DNA from: Candidatus Parvarchaeota archaeon | GTDB taxonomy: Archaea; Nanobdellota; Nanobdellia; Parvarchaeales; Parvarchaeaceae | DNA: 8,788 nucleotides | Direction: 5' to 3' | Assembly: GCA_023380435.1 (NCBI GenBank) | Contig: JAMCRB010000036.1 | Coordinates: 1-8,788 of the forward strand | Shown: piece after piece, positions 4,505 to 8,788 of the stretch | How the letters are laid out: every line of letters begins with the position of its first letter | Position numbering within the stretch: position 1 is the first letter of the stretch | Made by a program: the position numbers and the translations under genes | The notes under the pieces: generated by a model | What the model saw: the letters and a program-made list of their open reading frames with translations, nothing else | Databases searched by the model: none | Told to the model about the DNA's origin: nothing

Positions 4505-4899
4505 AAAAAAGCACAATAATAGTCTCAAAGAGAAAGACGGCAGTTGCAAACGCCGTGGTCAAGGAAGGATCAGGAAATGTCTACGTAAACCATAGGAATT
4601 TAGAGTCATACAAAAATGATCTTCTGTTCTCCTTATGGACCTCCGAGCCGATAAAATTGTCAGGAGACGCTTACAAAAAGTATGATATATACATATCGTT
4701 GAAGGGGGGCGGCGCAATCTCCAGGGCCCAGGCAGTAAGAGGCGCGATTGCCAAGTGCCTTGTAAAGAAGGAAAAAACCCTTAGGAAGAGATTTATGGAG
4801 TACGACAGGTCAATGCTGGTCGACGATAAGAGACAGACGGAACCTCAGAAACCATACCGCAGCGCTGCAAGAGCATTGAAGCAGACGAGCTACAGATGA
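4501..4899 (+). CDS. rps9: 30S ribosomal protein uS9 (S9, archaeal type)
   Basis: The 132-residue protein contains SKRKTAVANAVVKEGSGNVY (9-28), the uS9 signature GKRKxAxARAxxxxGxGxxxVN. It also has SLKGGGAISRAQAVRGAIAK (66-85) and ends SAARALKQTSYR, the very basic C-terminal tail that reaches toward the P-site tRNA in the small subunit. The length is normal. It overlaps uL13 by four bases and has no separate Shine-Dalgarno. In many archaea this pair sits in a longer cluster with eL18 and with RNA polymerase subunits N and K plus uS2. Here the operon ends after uS9 at a palindromic terminator. Confidence 0.96.
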   Translation: MKKSTIIVSKRKTAVANAVVKEGSGNVYVNHRNLESYKNDLLFSLWTSEPIKLSGDAYKKYDIYISLKGGGAISRAQAVRGAIAKCLVKKEKTLRKRFMEYDRSMLVDDKRQTEPQKPYRSAARALKQTSYR

Positions 4900-4907
4900 T
4901 TATCAAG

Positions 4908-4922
4908 AAAAATAGTATTTTT
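4908..4922. terminator. Bidirectional terminator between convergent genes
   Basis: AAAAATAGTATTTTT is a perfect palindrome around a central G. It gives a five-T tract on both strands, lying 9 bases after the uS9 stop and 5 bases after the stop of the opposing gene. Archaeal RNA polymerase terminates at T-tracts, so one element can serve both directions. Confidence 0.6.
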
Positions 4923-4926
4923 AAAA

Positions 4927-5151
4927 TCAATAATATTTGTAGTATTTGCCCATCTTTGATTTAGAAGCTCCTGCAACTATCATAATCAGACCAACAACAG
5001 CTATTATTATCGAAACGTAATAGGCTTTAAGCGGTATGTAAGAGAATAGCCTCTGGACGTATACAGTAAAATTAGGAACGTAAAAGCCAAGAAGGGTCAC
5101 CAGGCCGACCCCCAGAAGTATCAATCCGACAAATACCACCGATTTAATCAT
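4927..5151 (-). CDS. Small two-helix membrane protein with Tyr-rich tail
   Basis: The 74-residue protein has two hydrophobic helices (about 3-24 and 44-61), a loop YVPNFTVYVQRLFSYIPLKA between them and a polar, basic tail ending GKYYKYY. The start at 5151 is preferred over an in-frame ATG at 5220. GGTTAAAT lies 26-27 bases upstream of 5151, and the extra residues upstream lack the hydrophobic character of the protein. I do not recognise a family, and there is no class III signal motif that would make it a prepilin. It is transcribed alone, toward uS9, and shares a palindromic terminator with it. A small membrane-anchored or membrane-organising role is all the sequence suggests. Confidence 0.65.
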   Translation of the reverse strand: MIKSVVFVGLILLGVGLVTLLGFYVPNFTVYVQRLFSYIPLKAYYVSIIIAVVGLIMIVAGASKSKMGKYYKYY

Positions 5152-5174
5152 AATAAATATATGAATATCATAAG

Positions 5175-5182
5175 ATTTAACC
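5175..5182 (-). promoter_or_regulatory. BRE/TATA candidate for the two-helix protein
   Basis: Reading minus, GGTTAAAT is centred about 27 bases upstream of the ATG at 5151. It matches the GGTTAAAAAG box of the gene at 1350 in sequence and spacing, and it decides the start choice. Confidence 0.5.
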
Positions 5183-5222
5183 TTTTCGCAATAGGTTTTG
5201 ACGGCTACGCCGGTGCGCAAAA

Positions 5223-5231
5223 CTTATATAG
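5223..5231 (+). promoter_or_regulatory. TATA box candidate for the zinc-ribbon/alpha-crystallin gene
   Basis: CTTATATAG is centred about 47 bases upstream of the ATG at 5274, which would give a leader of roughly 20 bases. The leader has only a weak Shine-Dalgarno-like GGGTTGA at 5258-5264. Confidence 0.4.
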
Positions 5232-5273
5232 ATTAGTGTTGTAGATAATAGTAAAAAGGGTTGAAGCGACGTT

Positions 5274-5765
5274 ATGATTAAAAAATGCAAATTCTGCGGT
5301 GAAAACTGTTCCAAGGATTGGAATTTCTGCCCTAACTGTGGCAGGCCTCTCAATGTCACCGATTCCGCAGCCAATGGAATAAGCATTGACATGACAAAGA
5401 TATTCCAGAAAGTCATACCACAAATCTTCAGTGGGATGATGAACGGGGGCGTCTTCCAACAGGAAGATGTGCAGAAGCCTCAGCACAGGCAGAGGCAGGA
5501 AAAAGGAATGTCGGAGATAAGCGAAGTCATAGAACCAGAAGACTTAGTGTCCTCTCACGGCGATACAATCGTGCATGCGATAAGTCTTCCCGGTATAAAG
5601 AGCAAGGAAGATATAAAGATAAACAAGATGTCAAATTCAATAGAAATACGCGCACTCAACGGTAAAAAGATGTACTTAAAGATCCTAAAAAGAGACAGAA
5701 GAGAGGGAGTAATCTCAGAGCAGTTTGCCAACGAGAATCTTGTTCTTGTACTTAGAAAAATTTAA
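5274..5765 (+). CDS. Zinc-ribbon protein with C-terminal alpha-crystallin/Hsp20-like domain
   Basis: The 163-residue protein starts with a zinc ribbon: CKFC (5-8) and CPNC (19-22) form the usual pair of knuckles, with an extra Cys12 between them. An amphipathic helix (about 39-54, TKIFQKVIPQIFSG) and a polar, Gln-rich linker (60-80) follow. Residues 84-163 fit the beta-sandwich of Hsp20/alpha-crystallin proteins: VIEPEDLVSSHGDTIVHAI, then LPGIKSKEDIKINKMSNSIE (where LPGVKKEDIKVxVxxNxLEI is usual), and a final FANENLVLVLRKI (where YKNGVLTVxLPK is usual). The C-terminal IxI tail that locks small heat-shock oligomers is missing, so it may be an adaptor rather than an oligomeric holdase. The zinc ribbon could bind nucleic acid or a client protein. 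It is a single gene with its own TATA box; the function is inferred from the fold only. Confidence 0.75.
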   Translation: MIKKCKFCGENCSKDWNFCPNCGRPLNVTDSAANGISIDMTKIFQKVIPQIFSGMMNGGVFQQEDVQKPQHRQRQEKGMSEISEVIEPEDLVSSHGDTIVHAISLPGIKSKEDIKINKMSNSIEIRALNGKKMYLKILKRDRREGVISEQFANENLVLVLRKI

Positions 5766-5780
5766 AAAAAAATAAAAAAA
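5764..5780 (-). terminator. T-tract terminator for the acidic microprotein
   Basis: On the minus strand this reads T7-A-T9, starting 7 bases after the stop of the 41-residue gene. It is the strongest T-tract in the window. It lies on the strand that terminates the microprotein, not the zinc-ribbon gene, which adds to the evidence that the small gene is transcribed. Confidence 0.6.
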
Positions 5781-5787
5781 TATTCAC

Positions 5788-5913
5788 TCACTCAGAGTCT
5801 GTGTCTGTATCATCATCTTCTGATGCGTCGTCCAAGTCATCCATGTCATCTTCGAATTCCTGTTCTTCGATGATGTCATCTTCGTTTTCTTTTTTCGTCG
5901 ATTTTTTAGCCAT
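5788..5913 (-). CDS. Very acidic 41-residue microprotein
   Basis: The minus-strand frame begins MAKKSTKKENEDDIIEEQEF and continues with EDDMDDLDDASEDDDTDTDS, ending in Glu. Twenty-one of 41 residues are Asp or Glu, and the only positive charges are four lysines in the first eight residues. It has no cysteine, no aromatic residue except Phe20, and no membrane helix, so it is probably disordered. A strong Shine-Dalgarno (GGAGGT, 5923-5918 reading minus) stands four bases before the ATG, and a long T-tract follows the stop, which makes a real gene likely. A TATA-like TTATAAATA is at 5995-5987. It is divergent from the RNase P/ribosomal operon. I do not recognise it. A basic head with a polyacidic tail would suit binding to ribosomal proteins, histones or RNA polymerase, as an inference. 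Confidence 0.75.
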   Translation of the reverse strand: MAKKSTKKENEDDIIEEQEFEDDMDDLDDASEDDDTDTDSE

Positions 5914-6045
5914 ACCGACCTCCTATTTTTTTATTTTGCAGCGACGCTTTATCGTCTTTGCATCTTAACCTTAAAATGAAGCCTTCTATTTATAATTCTT
6001 TGCTTTTTTAAAATCTTGTAATTATTATAAATAATTTATACTAAC

Positions 6046-6056
6046 AATATATATAC
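6046..6056 (+). promoter_or_regulatory. TATA box of the rnp4-eS19-...-ftsY operon
   Basis: AATATATATAC is centred 26 bases upstream of the ATG at 6077, exactly the archaeal TATA-to-start distance, so this long operon probably begins with a leaderless gene. The bases between 5924 and 6045 are AT-rich and also carry the promoter of the divergent acidic gene. Confidence 0.6.
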
Positions 6057-6076
6057 AAGTTTTGTGTATCTGATTA

Positions 6077-6367
6077 ATGGCGGATGCAAAAATCAAAGCA
6101 AAGTTCAAGCGGGACGTGGAAAATCTGCTCGACATGGCACAGAAAACCTACACAAAGGATCCGAAGCTTGCAGACAGATACTCATACATCGCTTACAGAA
6201 TAATATTGTCAAAAAAACTAAAACTTGACAGGGACAAAAAGGTTTTAATATGCAAGAAATGCACTAAGATACTTATACCCGGCAAGACCGCATCTGTACG
6301 TGTCAGTGGCGGATTCGTAACGTATAAATGTTTAAATTGCAGTAGTGTTAGGAGATTAAGAATATGA
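6077..6367 (+). CDS. rnp4: Ribonuclease P protein component 4 (Rpp21/Rpr2 family)
   Basis: The 96-residue protein is a protein subunit of archaeal RNase P, which removes 5' leaders from tRNA precursors. The N-terminal helices contain the family pattern LLDMAQKTYTKDPKLADRYS (17-36) and IAYRIILSKKLKL (38-50). The C-terminal zinc ribbon has CKKC (59-62) and CLNC (85-88), with the in-between RVSGGFVTYKC strand that is typical of Rpr2/Rpp21. In other archaea Rpp21 pairs with Rpp29 on the specificity domain of the RNA. Length is slightly below the usual 110-120. It opens the operon, and its stop overlaps the eS19 start as ATGA. AGGAGAT at 6350-6356 inside its end is the eS19 ribosome binding site. 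Confidence 0.9.
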   Translation: MADAKIKAKFKRDVENLLDMAQKTYTKDPKLADRYSYIAYRIILSKKLKLDRDKKVLICKKCTKILIPGKTASVRVSGGFVTYKCLNCSSVRRLRI

Positions 6368-6792
6368 TAAGAGGATACGACGTAGATCAGATAAAGCTTA
6401 CATCGGCTTTAGCCGAAGATTTGAAAAAGGAAAAAATCCTTGAGCCTACTCCGTGGTCGAAATTCGTAAAAACAGGCTCGTCAAAGGATAGAATACCACA
6501 GCAGGAAGACTGGTGGTACCTGCGTGGCGCAAGCATACTAAGGAGAATGTACATAGATAAACAGCCGATAGGTGTCAACAGGCTCAGGTCTGTCTACGGC
6601 GACAAAGAGAAGAACAGGTACAGCGGCAGGCACTTCAAGCCGGCAAGCGGGGCGATAATAAGAAAAATAATGCAGCAGCTTGAGAAAGCAGAGCTGATAA
6701 AAAAAGTGAAGATAGAAAAGCACTACGGAAGGAAAATAACCGGAAAAGGCGTCGCTCTAATAGACAGAGCCGCGAAATCCCTGGAGAAATAA
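6364..6792 (+). CDS. rps19e: 30S ribosomal protein eS19
   Basis: The 142-residue protein shows eS19 hallmarks: EPTPWSKFVKTGSSKDRIPQ (27-46), the QEDWWYLRGASILRRMYID (47-65) aromatic core, GVNRLRSVYGD (70-80) and HFKPASGAIIRKIMQQLEKA (90-109), followed by a C-terminal segment ending in GKGVALIDRAAKSL. It is an archaeal/eukaryotic small-subunit protein that binds 16S/18S rRNA in the head and is needed for pre-rRNA processing in eukaryotes. Length is normal. It overlaps the RNase P gene by four bases and is followed one base later by the PDCD5-like gene, whose GGAG (6783-6786) lies in its last codons. Confidence 0.96.
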   Translation: MIRGYDVDQIKLTSALAEDLKKEKILEPTPWSKFVKTGSSKDRIPQQEDWWYLRGASILRRMYIDKQPIGVNRLRSVYGDKEKNRYSGRHFKPASGAIIRKIMQQLEKAELIKKVKIEKHYGRKITGKGVALIDRAAKSLEK

Positions 6793-6793
6793 T

Positions 6794-7081
6794 ATGCAGC
6801 AGATCAACCCGCAAGAGCAGTATTCGATGGAGGAGAAGCGGAAAATAGAAGCTTTGAAAAGAGATGTACTGTCCAGATTTTTGACAAAAGAGGCCAGGGA
6901 GCGTCTTAGCAATCTGAGGTACGCTCATCCGGAGATGGCGGATGAGATAGAAAACCTTATAATCCAATCGGCCCTTTCAAACAAGCTAAAGGCCATAATA
7001 GACGACAAAAAACTTAAGGAGCTGCTGGTCTCGCTTTCCCCGGAAAAAAAGGAAACAAAAATAAGTTTTAACGAGAAGTGA
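6794..7081 (+). CDS. PDCD5/TFAR19-family DNA-binding protein
   Basis: The 95-residue protein fits the archaeal PDCD5-related family. A short flexible N-terminus (MQQINPQEQYSMEEKRKIEA) leads to a helical bundle with SRFLTKEARERLSNLRYAHP (27-46) and IENLIIQSALSNKLKAIIDD (52-71), then a KELLVSL helix and a charged tail. The family pattern LTPEARERLxNxxLxxPExA is well kept. Archaeal members bind DNA in vitro, and human PDCD5 also binds the CCT chaperonin. The place between eS19 and eL39 is the normal archaeal one and suggests a link to translation or protein folding. ATG at 6794 has GGAG seven bases upstream. Confidence 0.88.
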   Translation: MQQINPQEQYSMEEKRKIEALKRDVLSRFLTKEARERLSNLRYAHPEMADEIENLIIQSALSNKLKAIIDDKKLKELLVSLSPEKKETKISFNEK

Positions 7082-7085
7082 AAAT

Positions 7086-7232
7086 ATGTCAAGCAGAAAA
7101 TCAGCTTTTAATAAACGAGAAAAGATAAAACACGCGCGAAAGACGAGCAGGCCTCCTGTATTCGCTCAGCTCAGGAAATATGGGACAAGAAGAATAGACA
7201 GGTCGCGTCTAAACAGGAATGTTGGCAGATGA
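7086..7232 (+). CDS. rpl39e: 50S ribosomal protein eL39 (divergent)
   Basis: The 48-residue, strongly basic protein begins MSSRKSAFNKREKIKHARKT and continues SRPPVFAQLRKYGTRRIDRS before ending RLNRNVGR. The layout is that of eL39, a thread-like protein that lines the ribosome exit tunnel: basic helix, then R-x-PV-(W/F) turn, then basic tail. It is about three residues shorter than the usual 50-51. The tryptophans normally found after PV and in the final RRxWRRSKL segment are absent: Phe follows the PV turn and RIDRSRL replaces the last motif. Identity therefore rests partly on position between the PDCD5 gene and eL31, where eL39 is expected. Its TGA overlaps the eL31 ATG. Confidence 0.78.
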   Translation: MSSRKSAFNKREKIKHARKTSRPPVFAQLRKYGTRRIDRSRLNRNVGR

Positions 7233-7519
7233 GTATGGAACAGAGGATAATCACGATAAACATGAGGAAAGCGATAGAGGCCGTTCCGAGGTATAAAAGG
7301 GCTGCTGCTGCGTCCAAATTCGTTTCGGCTTTCGTTAAAAGACACATGAAAGCCGGCGTAGTCCGCATGGACATCGGCGTAAACAACGAAATATTCAAGA
7401 ACGGAATGAAAAATCCGCCGGTAAGGATAAGGGTTTCATGCTCAAAGGACGATAACAAGAAGGTAACGGTCAGCCTAATAAAATCTTCCGTAGAGCCGAA
7501 AAAAGATGGAACTAAATGA
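7229..7519 (+). CDS. rpl31e: 50S ribosomal protein eL31
   Basis: The 96-residue protein has the eL31 pattern: EQRIITINMRKAIEAVPRYK (4-23), then RAAAASKFVSAFVKRHMKAG (24-43), MDIGVNNEIFKNGMKNPPVR (47-66), and a final strand KVTVSLI. eL31 sits at the exit of the large-subunit tunnel. The ATG at 7229 overlaps the eL39 stop as ATGA; an alternative ATG at 7235 would drop two residues and cannot be excluded. The C-terminal tail, SSVEPKKDGTK, extends 14 bases into the prefoldin gene in another frame, an overlap longer than the others in this operon. Confidence 0.94.
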   Translation: MSMEQRIITINMRKAIEAVPRYKRAAAASKFVSAFVKRHMKAGVVRMDIGVNNEIFKNGMKNPPVRIRVSCSKDDNKKVTVSLIKSSVEPKKDGTK

Positions 7520-7928
7520 AGACGAGCTCAGCAAGCGGCTGCTAGAGATAGAGTACATCAGGCGCGACCTTGAGAATTACATAAACGCACTAAATGAACT
7601 GCAGGCAGCTCAGGATTCGGCTAGCAGATCATTGTCCGGCCTGGATAGTTTAAAGGACGCATCGGAAGCAATAGTCCCATACAGCCAGGAAGTTTTTCTG
7701 AGAGCAAAGCTGGAAAAAGGCGCGCTTCCGTTAGTAAACATAGGCAGCGGAGTATTCAAGGAGTTTAAATTCGATGCGCTAAAATCAAAGATGGAAAATG
7801 ACCTAAAAGATATGGGAGAAAACGTGGAGAGAATAGCCCAGATGATTGAGGCCCTGCAGAAGAAAGGCGCTTCTCTCGAGCAGGAAGCCACAAAGATGTA
7901 CGAAGAGTACCAGGCTTCTTTGAAGTAA
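7506..7928 (+). CDS. pfdA: Prefoldin alpha subunit
   Basis: The 140-residue protein is prefoldin alpha. Two long coiled-coil helices (about 4-45 and 85-136) flank a central beta hairpin region with ALPLVNIGSGVFKEFKF (73-89), matching the family's PLGSGVFVxAKI. Prefoldin is an alpha2-beta4 jellyfish-shaped chaperone that holds unfolded nascent proteins and passes them to the thermosome. The start at 7506 lies within the end of eL31; it keeps the first helix, and no later start is better. No Shine-Dalgarno is obvious, so translation may be coupled to eL31. It is followed after two bases by ftsY, as in many archaea. Confidence 0.93.
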   Translation: MELNEDELSKRLLEIEYIRRDLENYINALNELQAAQDSASRSLSGLDSLKDASEAIVPYSQEVFLRAKLEKGALPLVNIGSGVFKEFKFDALKSKMENDLKDMGENVERIAQMIEALQKKGASLEQEATKMYEEYQASLK

Positions 7929-7930
7929 GT

Positions 7931-8788
7931 ATGTTCGATTTCATAAAGAAAAAGATAAAGGATTCTATAGGCGCGATAACAAAGAAAGTAAAGAAAGACG
8001 AAAAAATCGAAGAAACCGCGCCGGCAAAGGAAAAGGAGAGCCCAGCATTAAAGCCGGAGCAAAAAAAACACGAAGAGATAAAAAAACAAGAAAGCAGGCC
8101 GCCAAAGCAGCCAGAGAAGCACGAGGCGCCGGAGAAAAAAGAGAAGGGCAAGCGCAAATCACTGTTTTCGCACAAAATAAGCGAGCAGGAAGTGATGGAT
8201 ATCTACGATGGTATACGTCAGGCACTTTTTGACAATAACGTAGCAGTCTCTGTTCTGGAATCGATAAAATCCGACCTGATACGGGAATTGGTGGGACAGG
8301 ACGTTTCACTGATATCATCGAAAAAATCCATTGAGGAGATAATTAAAAAGAGCGTGGCCAACGTTTTATCAGAATACCCTGTCAACGAATTTTTGGACAA
8401 CATAAGAAAAAAGAAGCCGTATGTGATCCTTTTCGTAGGAGTCAACGGAGTCGGCAAGACCACCACTTTGGCAAAGGTCGCCAAATTTCTAATGGACAAT
8501 GGTTTCAGGGCTGTAATATCCGCTAGCGATACATTTAGGGCCGCTTCGATCGAACAGCTTGAAGTCCACGCAAGGAGCTTGGGCATAAACGTGATAAAGC
8601 ACAACTACGGCTCAGACCCAGCGGCCGTAGCTTTCGATGCGATAAAGCACGCCTCCACAAATGGGATAGACGTAGTTTTGGTAGACACAGCCGGGAGAAG
8701 CGACATAAACAAGAATTTACTAGAAGAGCTAAAGAAAGTCAAAAGGGTAAGCAAACCGGACTTTACAATATTCGTTGGAGATGCGTTG
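7931..8788 (+). CDS. ftsY: Signal recognition particle receptor FtsY (cut by right edge)
   Basis: The frame from the ATG at 7931 gives 286 residues and is open at the right edge. Residues 1-16 form a basic, amphipathic start (MFDFIKKKIKDSIGAI) that fits membrane association. Residues 17-78 are a low-complexity linker of Lys, Glu, Pro and Gln, corresponding to the variable A region. The N domain runs from about 83 to 160. The NG GTPase follows: P-loop GVNGVGKTTT (170-179), DTFRAAS (200-206) and DTAGR (252-256), with the window ending in the VGDAL motif. FtsY docks ribosome-SRP complexes at the membrane; the SRP GTPase Ffh/SRP54 is not ruled out by the G motifs, but it lacks such a charged N-terminal region. 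The TKxD motif and the closing G-domain residues are outside the window. It is the last visible gene of the operon. Confidence 0.95.
   Translation, partial: MFDFIKKKIKDSIGAITKKVKKDEKIEETAPAKEKESPALKPEQKKHEEIKKQESRPPKQPEKHEAPEKKEKGKRKSLFSHKISEQEVMDIYDGIRQALFDNNVAVSVLESIKSDLIRELVGQDVSLISSKKSIEEIIKKSVANVLSEYPVNEFLDNIRKKKPYVILFVGVNGVGKTTTLAKVAKFLMDNGFRAVISASDTFRAASIEQLEVHARSLGINVIKHNYGSDPAAVAFDAIKHASTNGIDVVLVDTAGRSDINKNLLEELKKVKRVSKPDFTIFVGDAL

Noticed and set aside
5152..5220. Upstream start adding 23 residues to the minus-strand two-helix protein
   Set aside because: The extra stretch covers the GGTTAAAT promoter box, which is placed ideally for a start at 5151.
7765..8175. Long minus-strand frame opposite ftsY (136 codons, Ser/Phe-rich)
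   Set aside because: The composition is that of an antisense image of Lys/Glu-rich coding DNA. The plus strand carries prefoldin alpha and FtsY with clear motifs.
1..8788. CRISPR array, transposon or defence system
   Set aside because: No regular short repeats with spacers, no terminal inverted repeats, and no transposase, nuclease or toxin-like protein is encoded.

Overview
The window is archaeal. It carries archaeal/eukaryotic-type ribosomal proteins (uL13, uS9, eS19, eL39, eL31), an Rpp21/Rpr2-type RNase P protein, a PDCD5-family protein, prefoldin alpha, diphthine synthase and FtsY. Promoters look like archaeal TATA boxes. Many of them sit about 24-30 bases in front of a start codon, which suggests leaderless first genes. 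The compact coding, the many ATGA overlaps, the heavy use of ATA and AGA/AGG codons and the trimmed ribosomal operons fit a small-genome archaeon, perhaps of the DPANN/Micrarchaeota kind. That lineage call is an inference.

Layout, left to right. Bases 1-224 (minus) are the 5' end of diphthine synthase (dphB), which modifies EF-2. It is divergent from a GxGD-type prepilin peptidase (225-1064), and the two start codons abut. A 31-residue minus-strand microprotein candidate (1091-1186) follows. Next come a two-gene membrane operon: a GtrA-type protein with a degenerate glycosyltransferase-like N-terminal half (1350-2360) and an overlapping 72-residue two-helix protein (2357-2575). Then there is a cassette of a Cys-rich coiled-coil miniprotein (2652-2843) and a PadR-type repressor (2846-3205), behind a promoter with two identical 10-base palindromes and a strong Shine-Dalgarno.

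Bases 3206-3611 hold no convincing protein gene. They contain tRNA-Ala(CGC) on the minus strand (3484-3555) and an exactly 230-base-spaced imperfect direct repeat. The repeat covers the last 8 bases of that tRNA and its 3' flank, and looks like an old attachment-site or duplication scar. A four-helix membrane protein with HH and DE motifs (3612-4055), the uL13-uS9 pair (4091-4899), a convergent two-helix protein with a Tyr-rich tail (4927-5151), a zinc-ribbon/alpha-crystallin-like protein (5274-5765) and a very acidic 41-residue microprotein on the minus strand (5788-5913) follow.

From 6077 to the right edge runs one tight operon: RNase P Rpp21 - eS19 - PDCD5 - eL39 - eL31 - prefoldin alpha - FtsY (cut by the edge). 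It joins tRNA maturation, ribosome assembly, nascent-chain folding and membrane targeting. The order is the familiar archaeal one, but aIF6 and ribosomal protein LX, often found between eL31 and prefoldin, are absent here, and eL39 is divergent.

I see no CRISPR array, transposase or defence system. The less ordinary parts are the tRNA-flank duplication, the PadR/Cys-rich cassette, the acidic microproteins, the degenerate GT2-GtrA protein and the zinc-ribbon/alpha-crystallin fusion.
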